Below, one piece after another: positions 12,901-24,282 of a stretch of DNA of 64,000 nt. The notes under the pieces are model-generated. The model was not told where the DNA came from. It ran no database searches and was given only the letters and a program-made list of their open reading frames with translations. Each line of letters begins with the position of its first letter. The stretch's first letter is position 1. The position numbers and the translations under genes are program-made. Location of the stretch: contig VXAZ01005702.1 of assembly GCA_013399875.1 (NCBI GenBank), positions 1,631,542 to 1,695,541 of the forward strand, in the 5' to 3' direction. The DNA comes from Gymnorhina tibicen (taxonomy: Eukaryota; Chordata; Aves; Passeriformes; Artamidae).

Positions 12901-14054
12901 TTACACCTCTCAGTCCAATCTTGTAAAAATCACTTAAGGTACTTCTCAGCCCCCACAGCCAAAACATATATAAACTGATGTTCTCTGAAAACACAGTGTC
13001 ATTGTTTTACCAGGTATGACTCCCACACAGAAGCTGGCAGAGCAGATGAGATCAGTGGTCAACACAGGCTTCTACCCCAACTCAGAGAGTAAACAGGACT
13101 ACGTGCTTTCAAAGCAAGGATAAAAGCCCTTCAGAGGACAGTTTGGCAGAACTATTCCCCCACTGTGGCCAATCTCTTGCCAGTTTCAGATAGTATAGTC
13201 GGTGATTGGCTTATGCCCTTGGATCATACAGACTCAGCTCCCTTAGAAATTTTTACCCCAACTAGCAAAACTACAGGCAATTTTGTTTATAACATGCAAG
13301 GCCGAATCCTCAATACTGGATTCAGTGTCTTAGCTGTAAAGCCCGTCCGACTCTTTCCTTTGGTGCAGAGAACATGCTTTCTTTTAGGTATGAATGGGAC
13401 AGTGCTGAGTGTAAGCACATGCTGCTTGGAAAGACAATGCCATATCTAGTAACACTCTATTTTATACTGACATTTGAAACATCAAATTTGCTCAAGACAA
13501 TTTCCCTTCTTATTTCATGCACCACTGTACAACTTTCTAGTGAACTACCCTCTCAATTTGAAAAAAACCCATGAAAAACAGAATGCAGGAGAATCCCACA
13601 TAGCTTCACATGGGATCCGCTCAGGAAACAGAGGGAGTCACACAGATAATCCAAGAGTCTTGAGCAGTCATCTTCCATATTAAACAAGTTATGAAAAGAG
13701 CAACGTACAATATTAGGACAAGGGGATCTGGATCACATGGAACTGGATAAGAGTATCACTTATCTACCTTGCCTTTTTCAAATTATGTTATTTTCAGCAT
13801 ATGTTATTTCAGTAATTGTAGTTGTGATGCTCACTCTACTGCTGAATTTATTAGCAGATAATATCTCATGCAAACTCATTAGCATTAATTATGTTCAGAA
13901 CTTCATAAAGTACTAGCAACAACAGACAATAGATTTGGTCTCCAGTGAAATTATTAGATTTCCTCAACCAAAGTAACATGATGTGCACAATCAAAAAGAT
14001 GAGTTTGCAGTTAAAGTCCTTTTCTATCCTTCCCCATAAAAAGCACTGAAAATA
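10000..14054. other. Unique-looking sequence with weak motif hits
   Basis: Mixed sequence without a recognisable gene. It holds a MEF2-type motif ctatttatag at 10401-10410, a weak CTCF-like ccaccaaggggctg at 10656-10669 with two mismatches to the core consensus, TA-rich runs around 11460-11500, and an A/C-rich low-complexity stretch at 12037-12124. The short frames on both strands at 10059-10268 and 12303-12557 overlap each other antisense and look like chance. Confidence 0.35.
12037..12124. repeat. A/C-rich low-complexity stretch
   Basis: Irregular (CAAA)/(CAAC)-type sequence with runs of A broken by C. It resembles decayed poly(A) or a degenerate microsatellite; no phase is maintained. Confidence 0.75.
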
Positions 14055-14200
14055 ATGAAAATTCATAGACTTACATAGAAATAGTTTGGACTTCAAAAAG
14101 TCATCTAGTTCATATTCCTTTCAAGGTAAGATGAATATACCTAATTTAGGTCACTTAATCTATCTCTCCATTCCTGCAGTTCTGTCCCTTATTATAGCTG
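14055..14200 (-). mobile_element. Probable ancient CR1 3' tip, minus strand
   Basis: The start reads attcatagacttacatag and is followed by a degraded form of the sentence found at the 3' end of CR1 in reverse orientation, including the phrase catctagttcatattcct at about 14103. The match is clearly weaker than in the CR1 copies at 21881, 56186 and 58338, so this would be an old insertion. The right end is unclear and the element may continue to about 14340. A library alignment is needed to confirm it. Confidence 0.4.
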
Positions 14201-14607
14201 TGCTATGTATGTGTCATGTCCTACACGGACAAGTCACTAGACAGCTATAGTTTATCATATATCACTATTAAAACAAATCATCTTGATAGTAGAGCATCTG
14301 TTCACCCAATTTTCCTTCTAGCAAAAACTCCTTTTAAAGCCTAATATTCACAGGTTCACACTCCTGATGTTTATCTCACCAACATACACTTTACAGAACT
14401 TAAATGTCTCAGCACAGTTGATGCTAATTTGCACAGCAGTTTTCTGTGCATTTCCACAGTTCTCATAATGTTGCCCTTCCCTTAAGCCCTGGCATTTGGA
14501 AATCACAGGTCAGACTAGCAGCTCTCACCAAGCAATGGCACCAGGATGCTGGTCAATGGAAATAAAGTGTTCAAGAACAAAGCTCAAAGAAAACTATACG
14601 TAGGTTT

Positions 14608-14623
14608 TGTGTGTGTGTGTGTG
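14608..14623. repeat. (TG)8 microsatellite
   Basis: Eight perfect TG units. It is a short dinucleotide repeat, probably variable in length between individuals. Confidence 0.95.
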
Positions 14624-16236
14624 CATATAATGTAAAAAACCCCAAACACACAATACTTGCAAAGCCTATGGTCTGCATCCACTACATTCCTTTCAAGTTC
14701 TGCAGTTCCATCCAAAGAAGAGATGAGGTTAGGTCATGTCTCACAGGAGCATGATTCATTCCTCCTAGGAGCCATAAGGTCAAAAACCATAAAATGTAAA
14801 TCCTGTTTCAGGTTTCTGTTGAGACTGCTTTTGTTCCATTCAGGTACGGGTTCTGCCTCATCACAACTGAAATCAGTTGTATTAAACTAAACAAAGACAT
14901 TCCTGAGGAATCCAAGTGAAGTGTGACTAAATTCTTGTCTCCAGTACCTCTCAAGCACTGTTAAAAACAAGACTTCCTTTAGTTATTCTTGTGACAGAAA
15001 AATCTTGTCCCAACATGGGGTGCTAGGCCCCATATTGGTTTTAGCAGATTCCTCAATAATGATTCTCTTTTGTACTTCCCAGCATGCAGTTTTGTTTAGT
15101 AGAATTTGTTGTAGTGGCTATTTGCCCTAAGAACAAATGTCTATTTTCCTTTCTTAGCCAAAAGTCCTGTTGACATGACCAAGCCTCTCTGAAAAAATGG
15201 TTTGAACTGTGGGGCATTTTGAATTAAAAAGGAAAAAAAAGGGCAAAATCTTTGAATCAAGAATTAAGTTGATCTACAGCCAATGCTAGAATTGTACCAA
15301 TGCCCCTCAGGATGAACCTAAATAAACATATATCAGGATCCTCAGTGCTGCTACTGACATTATATTACACTGAATAATAGTTCCCTTCCTCAACCCAAGA
15401 AAGTCCCAGCACAATGTACATGAAATATAACACTGATTAGGGACCAGGAACATCATCACAAATTCCAGAGATTAGCATCTGCAGATCAGACACTCAGATG
15501 GCTGGGGGAAGACACTTTATCAGCCACTAGAAAACATATGCAGCTTTGATTCCACTGTTTCATGTTGGACTTCTGTGTCTTTTGGCACATTTTTGCAGTA
15601 TCAAATGCCACAATACTGATGAGCACTCAAAGACCATATGATATGACTAACACAGTGCAAACCCAACAAATCCCAAGATGTCTAGCAACGGAGTTCAGAT
15701 TCAACATCCTTGTAAACCCATATCCCCGAGTTTCTAGGTTCAATAAAATGTTGACTGAGAAACATACATGTTACTGGACATTGAAAGCCTGCCCTGGAGT
15801 TCTTCCCATCCCTCCATCACTTTATAAAGGTTGGTGCTGAAATGCAGAAAACAAGCACTAATAGAGATCTTACTCATCTTTAGAAAAGAGCAACCTGTGG
15901 CTTTGTAAAGCCATGTTGACATTTTGCCGCGCTTCTCTGCTGCCACAAAAATTTGGTAATTTCATGAAGCAGAGATCTAACAAATGCACAAACTTCAGTG
16001 GATTATTCAGCATCAAGGTTTTCATTACAGTGTGTGAAAAAAGGATTAAAGAAGTATTTTAGTTATAGAAAACCCTGAGCACTAGAATAAAGCACAATGG
16101 AGCTGGCAAAAATGAGAGAGTAGCTATAGAATTTAATAGTAACCTAGCTCTATCAGGCCCTACAGCTTTAATTTCAATACATCATTTTCTTCTTAATCCC
16201 TTGTTTGCCAGCAGTAATGCTGTTGGATTAGAGTGG

Positions 16237-16250
16237 CCACCAGGTGGTGG
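16237..16250 (+). promoter_or_regulatory. CTCF-like core motif
   Basis: The 14-mer ccaccaggtggtgg agrees with the common CTCF core CCASYAGRKGGCRS at 13 of 14 positions; the single difference is T where C is preferred at position 12. It also contains a CAGGTG E-box, so ZEB or SNAIL-type factors are alternatives. CTCF binds such sites as an insulator and loop anchor. Motif matches alone do not prove occupancy, and one match of this quality in 64 kb can arise by chance. Confidence 0.3.
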
Positions 16251-16807
16251 CTATTTACATAAAAATTAGGTAAATGTCTTTAATAAAGAAAAAATTACAT
16301 TGCTGCTGGATATTAGAGAGGTTTCATGACTTTGAACCTTGCTGCTTCTGTGATCCTCTGCTAAGTTTAAAAGATCAGGAGAACTCCTCCCTTTCACTTA
16401 CAGCAGCCAGCAAAAACTTGCAGCCATTATCTGCCACAGCAAGAACTTCACATTGAAAGCTGAGGGGCTTAGCAAGTGTCTGCACCAAGCGAACATTTTG
16501 TTGGTCATAAAACAGAAAGCAGATTCTCAACTGATTTATATTGCCAGCCCTACCCTAACTTCAAAGTGCTAATTCTGGTTTATGTTCACTGTGCAACAGA
16601 AATAGCTGATGGGCAGGGATAGGTTGATATAGCAAAAAGATGATCCATATCCTCTAAATATTTTTCTCTACTTGATTTTAGCATTCCTGCCCTGAACATC
16701 TATCCACTCGCTCAAAGTGATTTCCCCTGTTCCTTCACAATTTCCTGAAGTAAGAGATTGAAAAAGCTTCACCTGCACCATGGGGCTGAGAGATTAAATA
16801 TAGTCCT

Positions 16808-16825
16808 CAGCAGCAGCAGCAGCAG
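16808..16825. repeat. (CAG)6 trinucleotide repeat
   Basis: Six perfect CAG units in a non-coding context. It is short and below lengths normally associated with strong instability. Confidence 0.95.
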
Positions 16826-19153
16826 CCCAGATTCCCAGATTTGGGAAATGAGGAGCTTTTACTGGAGCTGTAAGTGAAGGTGGCCCCACATTACAGATGG
16901 GTAGCCCCAGCATATCTGCTCTTTGCCAGGAGATGGAAGCTAAGGAAGCACATAATAGACTGGTAAGTGTGGGGAATGGAGGCTAGGAAAGATAGAGGGG
17001 CAACTCCAGCCACTTATGAAATCAGAGGGCATATGGAGGAAGAAGGATATGTTAGGATCACGAGGAAAAAATACCTCCCCTTTAAAGTTTTGTTTTATAT
17101 CACCCTGGCAACGAAAAGAAAGGGCACTCAGTTTGGCCAGCCTGGCCACACCACAGTATGAGCTACTCAGGTTGCTGTGGAAGCAACAGCCAAATGAAGA
17201 GCTCAGGGCAACAGGAAGCTGATCACTACTGCCAGCCAAGGAAAGCAGAGACAGGTACCAAGGTATTGTATCCTCTCCTGCTTCCCTGCAAATCTCTTTA
17301 ACCTTTGTTTATGGGAGGCAGGTGGTGACCCAGCCCGAGGTGTTCAACTTTGGGAGGAAGGAGTGGATGGATTTATAGGAATACACTTCACTGCTCTTCT
17401 GTTCAGAGAGTGCATGGGATTTGATTAATGCAGAAATTTGTGTCGTGGAGGGAGAGGGAGAGGTGTTTTTCCCATATGTCTGTGCACAGGAGTAAAACAC
17501 GAGGGGTTTGAGGGGTTATGCAAAGTGCCCGGGTACTCTCACAATAGGTAACACTTTCAGGCTTCAAGCAACAATCCACTGAGGGGATAAAGCACATTAT
17601 ATAAATTGAAATAGCTTTAGTAGGAGAGTAAGAGCAGCCATATGGGAGCACAACAAGGAGAGCACTTTATGGAAATGCAGAAATACAAATTCAAATCCAT
17701 TCAGCAGATGACAGAACTAAAATGTCATCTTCCACAGCATTTGAGAGGGAAGCCTTCCTCTGATCCCTTCATCACCCCACAGACGTAATTTGGTAGATTA
17801 TTTTTACATTGACCAAGTTATTTGACAAATACAACCAAAGCATATTCCTTTAATTCCCTTAAAGAGATTTATTTTATATTAAGGTTCTGTCATAAATATA
17901 GGTGCTACATAAAGAGCCCCATTTTCTTTTCCTCAAAAATCAACTTTAAACTAAATAAATAGTATTTTCAAAATGTAATACATGGCTCCTGTCTTGCATT
18001 TCCCATTCATCACATTTCACTGATCAGAGCACCTAATGCACTTATAAAAAAAACCTAGAACAATGACATCAATAACCCTTTGTTTCTTACTAAAGCTGGG
18101 CTTGTGTGTTGGTTACATTGAATAACTGTAGTTTATTTAAAGAAGTCCAGGCCATTTCATGTTTTACTGCAAATTATCTGATTATTCCAGCAACTTAAGA
18201 AAAAGATACTCTAAATAAAGCTTATTTCCATTCTTCCATTATGGAAAATAGATAATAAAAATATTACTGAGGAGCTCTGTCATAGCTCTTTCTCTAATCC
18301 ACTTCATTTTTCTTGGAACTGCTTTCTCTGGCCCTTACTGCACTATGAATATAAAGGGGAATAAAAGTGATGGGTTTTTTTCTCTCCCCCCAAATAAATG
18401 TCTCTAATAAGATGACTGTTCCCTTGTGCCTGAGAATGTAACTTCCTTCCTCCAGGAGCTGTCGTGAGTAGGAATTCTTTGTATTCTCCTTAAGCAGTAG
18501 GACAGTTTATCTGCTGCAGGGACATGGCTTGCTTCCTCACTTCAAGCCTGGCTAGTTATTATTGCTAGTGGGTGGTAAAACCAAGACTGTTTCTCTATAA
18601 TTCACCTCACTCCTCAAACACCTTTACTCTGGGCCATTGTAAAAGTCAGAAAAGAGAGCAAAGTGTTTTTCATGAAAAAGAATATATCCTATGACTACAC
18701 AGCAAAACCTATAATACTCCTTTACATATCCTCAGCGTATTCTGTTACAATGATCTTCACCTGTCTTGTTTAACAGACAAAACATTCCTAGCTCTAAAAG
18801 TGTGATCTAGAAAAGGGATTGGCTAAAGGAGAAACAGCATGAAAAAAAAGTTATAAACCAGAAAGAAATTTAATTTTATAGTCTTTTATACATTTCTGTG
18901 TGTCACCCTATCTTGCTTCTTAACGCACTGATTATACTGCAGCTTAAGAAAGTACCTGCTTAATACTTTATGCTAATTTCATACTGACTTTACCCCCATC
19001 AGCCTTTAACCTGTGTAGACTTAACCAGGACACATTTTAATTACATCCTCTCTGAGGAAATCACATTTATTTTTCAGTTGTACAGATGGAGATTTTCATA
19101 ATCAGAAGAAATTCCTCAGGCACATTTCCTCAAAATTACCCTTTACTAACCTA

Positions 19154-19185
19154 AAAAAAAAAAGACAAACCCAAACCAAACCAGC
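19154..19185. repeat. A-rich tract grading into CAAAC units
   Basis: A run of A followed by caaacc-like units. The pattern resembles a decayed retroelement tail, but no retroelement body was recognised next to it. Confidence 0.7.
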
Positions 19186-20326
19186 AACCCTCTATGCTTC
19201 TTCCCTAAGCACTCCTCATCCTTCCCAGCCTGATACCAGGGTGTTCCATAGGTCCTCCCCACCTCACTTACCAGAGTTGGCTCAGTTCCCTGGGGCTGAA
19301 TCCAAGATTGTGTGACTGTGCAAGCTCACAAACAGCTTAAGGAAGCAAGCCTGCACTATAAACCCTTTCTTAATTCGTGCATAATTATTATCTTAATCAA
19401 TATCTTGGTAATTAAAATCCTGCATGATCAATTTTCTGGCCTTCCTACAGGCCTCTCTAATTTAAAAAAACATTTCCCAGTCCCCTAACTCTACATTGAA
19501 GTTGGCTGTTCCAAGAATCACCAAGCTCCCTCCTCTGCTTTCAAGTTCTGCAGAGACTGCCCTTGGCCACGTCAGCTAATTTATTTTCTAAGACTTCTCA
19601 TTACAAATTTAATATCATCCACCAATATTGTCGAGGCCCTGCTTGATTCTGCTTACTCTTCACTAAATACAGTAATAAGTCCCCACTCATTTTCCTTACC
19701 CAGTTTTGCCTCCGTTATTACAGTAATAATATAACCATTATCTCTGAAGTGATTCCACCTACAGTCAATAGTCTTAAGCTCAAACCTTACTTCTCACAAA
19801 GTGTATGGTGCAACACCCATAACACAAGACAGGAAAATAGTCCTTACTTTTGAGGACATGTTCACACCTTAATATAGTGCCACAATCACAGTGATGAATA
19901 CAGGGTTACTGATATTTTAATTCCAAAGTCTCTACATCTGATAATCAAGAACAACGAAATGTGTCTAAAAATTAATGGAGAGAAGTACACAGAAAATGAC
20001 TTCAAGTTTTCCAGCTGGAGAACATGGACAACCCATATTTTGTCTTTAGTTAAATGAGTAAACATTTCTATCCCTTGAAGTGAATAGGACTTTGACCCTT
20101 CTCTTCCCTATTCTTCCATTCCTTCCTCCGTAAAGAGATCAGGATGAGGTCACCACCAGCCTTCACCACACCACCCAGCTCTTAAAAGGATTGCAGCTCT
20201 TTAATAATCCAAGCATTTGAACTAAGTCCTGACAGAAGTGTCACAAATTAACTTTATCCTGTTTCAGCAACTGTAAAAGCAGGAAGATTCCAAGTATATT
20301 TAGATTTCTGTTTTCCTAAGCTAGAT

Positions 20327-20402
20327 GGTTTTGGTGGTTTTTTGTTTCTGTTTGTTTTGGCGGGGGAGGGGTGTTTGGTTATTTGGTTAGTTTTGGGTTT
20401 TT
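20327..20402. repeat. G/T-rich low-complexity block
   Basis: A strongly strand-asymmetric stretch of G and T with cgggggaggggtg in the middle and TTTGG-type units around it. Only the central part has G-runs of three or more, so any G-quadruplex would be irregular. Confidence 0.8.
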
Positions 20403-21036
20403 AATCTGTGAGCTACACAGGGCAAAGAAATATTCCATAATGTGTGTTTGTACAGTGCTCCATTCAGTGGGTGTCTTTGGTTGCCAAAGAAATACAATAT
20501 TAATAAGCAAACCATAATTCCAGGCTCTGAATTTATTACAAATACCAGCAACTGATCATATTAAACACCAGCAAACAAAAATTTCTATTTCCCTTTTACT
20601 CATTTTCTAAGCAAAGGGTCTGAACTCTCAAATATCTCTGATTTTTTTTTTAAGTATATTACTGATATCGGTATGCAATGCTGCAGAAGAACTCTTTCTA
20701 CTTCTCCACACTGTCATGTCAACAGCCTCAGTCACAGAGTGAAAGTTACATTTTCAGGATGCCCTTGTTCAGAGCTTCACATTCTGGTGAGAGGCTTCTA
20801 ATCCTGTTCTGATTAAAACCAAATGAAAAAACCTCTCTGAATCCAATGATCCAGGACCAAGTCATAACCATTCTCCCAAAATATCAGGCAGTATTTCTCC
20901 CTTCCCCGCAGTGTTCTTGCACTTGGGAAGTTAAGCATCTCTGCTGGTAAAAATTAACCAGCACAGCAGTATGGACAGTCGTGGACAAATTCACACCATC
21001 TGAAGATTGGGCCTGAAGGCAGTGTCATCCCTCTAT

Positions 21037-21077
21037 AAAAAAAAAAAAAAAAAGAGAGAGAGAGGGAGAAAGAAAAG
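21037..21077. repeat. Poly(A)17 followed by (GA)n
   Basis: Seventeen A followed by about six GA units and further purines. This compound purine tract is a typical unstable simple repeat. Confidence 0.92.
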
Positions 21078-21880
21078 TCAGCAATAAAAATAATAGATCA
21101 TTCACTCCTTAATTAAGTGACCACATTCCTAATCAGATTTTCCCATGAAAATCATTCAATGCCCCCCCTGAACACTATAGGGAAAAAGCTAGCAGCTGCA
21201 GTACCTGCTGTTGAGATTTTTCAAAGGTCTCTCAGAGAATTAGGTGCTGACATGGAGCTGCAAGAGGATTTCTGCCAATGCATTCAATAGGCCAACAATT
21301 TTCAGCACTGTTTTTATGTTAGCTAGGTCTGCATTAAGAAATATGAAATGAGCACAGGGCCTATATCTGTTTCCCTGAATAACTGGAAAAGCACAATTAT
21401 CATAAATTTGAGATTGAAACCACAGACCATTGCATTATTTACACCAATGGATGTTAAGGGTTCCTTATGAAATGGCACAGTTGAAAAGTCTTTTCCTCAG
21501 CAACACACAGCTTTAAAGACATCTGTGCTGAGCACTGCACAAGCAGACTAACACACAAAACATCACACTCCCCAACCAGTACACGAAAGACATGTTTCAC
21601 TCATTAATCTGCTTCATATGATTTCCATTTCCCCTCTTTGTATTCAAGAACAAGATCCTGCAGCAAATCTTCTTCCCCTTATGACAATTTCCCACTGGCA
21701 CTTGTATCCCCTCCTGTCTTCTGCTCATATCAGCTCTTGTAGCGCTCTTCAACGTCTAAGCTCACACAGCACCTCAGGCTGAGGTGCTTGAGCCTGAACA
21801 CATCCCACAAATGAAACTCTTAGCTGATCTTCCTATCCACCGTACCTACTCATCTTTCAGCTCTCACTGAATCCAAGAAA

Positions 21881-22960
21881 ATCATAGAACGGTTGGAACG
21901 AGATAATCTTTAAGGTCCCTTCCAGCTCAAACCCTTCTATGGTTCTATGATGTCATGGGCAGGGACACCTTGCACTAATCCAGGTTACTCAAAGCCCCAT
22001 CCCACCTGGTTTTGAACACTTCCAGGGATGGAGCATCCACAACTTCTTTGAACAAACTCATGCAGTGTCTCACTGCACCCACAGTAAAGAATTTCTTCTT
22101 AACATCGAATCTAAACCTACTTTCTTTCAATTTAAAGCCATTTTCCCTCATCTTATCACTACAAACCCTTGTAAAAAGTCCCTCTCCAGCCTTCTTCATG
22201 GCCCTTCTCTGGAGTCACTCCAACAGGTCCATTTCCTTCTTATGCTGGGGGCCCCAGAATTAGATATAGTACCCCAGCCACGGTCTCACAAGAGTGGAGT
22301 AGAGGGACAGAATCATCTCCCTTGACCTGCTGGCCACACTGCTTTTGATGCAGCCCAGGATGTGGTTGGCTTTCTGGGATACAAGCGCCCATTGTTGGGT
22401 CATGTCAAGCTTTTCCTCCAACAACCCCAAGTACTTCTCCTCAGGGATGTTATCAATACGTTTGCAAGACTTTGCACTTAGCCTTGTTGAACCTCATGAG
22501 GTTTGCACAGGCCCACTTCTCAAGCCTGTCCAGGAACCTCTGGATGATATCCCTTCCCTCCAGAGCGTCAACTGCACCACATGGCTTGGTGCCATTTGCA
22601 AACTTGCTGAGGGTGCACTTGATCTCAATGTCCACGTTGTTGACAAAGTTGTTAAACAGCACCGATCACAATACTGACCTCTGAGGAACATCACTCATCA
22701 CTGGTCTTCAGCTGAACATTGAGCCATTGATTGCAACTCATTGAGTGTGAACATCCAGCTAATTCATTATTCACCGAGTGGTTCATCCATCAAATCCATG
22801 TCTCCCCAGTTTAGGATGTCATGTGGGACAGTGTCAAATGGTTTGCATCTCGTGATGCCAGTAAGAGTATCATAGCCCTGCAGGCATATGTGTATCTCTA
22901 ATTCCCCTGTTTATTCCCCATGATATGTGCATTTGCATGGAGCTGGGCCTCCAGTGAAGC
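21881..22960 (-). mobile_element. CR1 LINE, minus strand, with large internal deletion
   Basis: A minus-strand CR1 with its 3' tip on the left (atcatagaac at 21881, with a second tip-like word ttctatggttctatgatg at about 21938). From 21960 to about 22860 the sequence follows the CR1 3' region and the C-terminal half of reverse transcriptase: the minus frame at 22453-22662 shows NVDIEIKCTLSKFANGTKP followed by a leucine-rich helix and KCKVLQ. Between about 22860 and 22960 the minus strand instead reads ANAHIMGNKQ, the N-terminal start of the endonuclease. The central endonuclease and polymerase region is therefore missing. Sequence up to about 23060 may still belong to the element. It is inactive. 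Confidence 0.87.
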
Positions 22961-24229
22961 TGGAGTGGCTGGAATTCCTTTGTGCTGCTCTTCAGGTGCT
23001 CTCCTGATGACCTGCAATTCCTCTCTAGACTCAAGGCATCTCTTCTTGGCCCTGGCAACAAACTGGCGGGAGCGCGATAGATTGAGGATCCCCTCCCATG
23101 GCAACTGAAGTTTAAAAGCTGAACAAGGCTTCTCCTGCTGTTTCAGTCTCCAAAAGCAGAACACTGTGCACCTGTTACACTGAAAAGCAGTGTTATTTAG
23201 AAGTGCCTGCATATAGAAATACACAACCTGATGTAATGAACCTGTTGGGTCATTCACTACTAGTTCTGAAAGAGGCTGAAGTGTGCAGTCAGTGGAGCTC
23301 CAACAAGCTAGTTCAGCATTCACTTGTGAAAGTTATGGAATAACAGCCAGAAAACTCCTGTATGCAGATGAGAACAAGACCAGCCACCTTCAAGCTTCAG
23401 AAATAGGCTTAAATAACCAGTGTCCTACAGATCATTATGTTTAAGTGAGACCTTTTCTTTAAAAAGACCTCTAAATACCCTGTGTGTCTGTGGTATCCAC
23501 CCCCTATCCACCTCTCCTCAGTTCCCAGAATAATAGCTCTGCAACCGATGCTGGATCAGCTGCAGAGCTGGCCTCCCCTCTTGTTGCACAGGGACGCTGT
23601 TCCCACACACCTGGTAGGACACATGGCAGCACTGAGTGCTGAGCTCAGCTAGTGGGGCACAGATTTGGCCCACCAATTTTTTGCAGCCATAGAGGGCCTT
23701 CTGCCTGTTTGCCCTCTATTAGCATTTTGTCAAGTACAAGTGCTAAGCAGCACCTGCAGCACCCTCATTCCTGACTTTAGCTGTAAAAGGTTAAGGGAAG
23801 TAACTGATCCTTTGAAAACTTCATTCTTTCAAATTCAGCATTGCAGGCTCATCTCCATAGTTCACTGTGGGGTTAAGGCAGCACTTAAAAGCAAGTCACA
23901 CATTTTCAATGTGAAGTGTAAAAGAGGAACAACTACTTTTGACATGGTGAAAAGTGGCCTGGAACACTCACACTAATACAAGGGGACAGAAACAAAGGGT
24001 GGAAAGGCATCTCAGAGCATCCTTCTGCCTAGACCCACACACAAGGATGAGATCAAGATAGTATGTTTCTTCATCATTATTTATTGCTGCATGAACTTCT
24101 AATCCCACGATGTCAAAAACCCCTCTAATAAATAGCTTCTATCAAAGTAGCATTTCCTACATTTACATAGTGCTGTTCAAGGTGTGCTATCCTACTTTAC
24201 AAATGAATTTTATTTCACCCACAGAATGC
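22961..24229. other. Flank of CR1 copy, no gene recognised
   Basis: A minus frame of 141 codons spans 22898-23323. Its 3' end is CR1 endonuclease sequence; the upstream part, which includes REELQVIRRAPEE, could be further CR1 or host sequence. Beyond 23330 nothing is recognised. Confidence 0.4.
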
Positions 24230-24282
24230 AAAAAAAACCAAACAAACAAACAAGCAAACAAAAAACAACCAACCAACCAACC
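24230..24282. repeat. (CAAA)n/(CAAC)n compound microsatellite
   Basis: A run of A followed by CAAA units and then four CAAC/CAAC-like units ending in ccaaccacg. It is a simple tetranucleotide repeat. Confidence 0.9.

Larger units (their letters stand above)
14201..21880. other. Unique-looking sequence with simple repeats
   Basis: About 7.7 kb without a recognised gene. It includes a (TG)8 microsatellite at 14608-14623, (CAG)6 at 16808-16825, a CTCF-like motif at 16237-16250, an A-rich run at 19154-19185, a G/T-rich block at 20327-20402 and a poly(A)/(GA) tract at 21037-21077. Open frames are short and overlap antisense ones. Confidence 0.4.

Noticed and set aside
22898..23323. Minus-strand frame of 141 codons as a possible host gene
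   Set aside because: Its C-terminal part is the CR1 endonuclease start, so at least part is LINE sequence; the remainder has no recognised domain.
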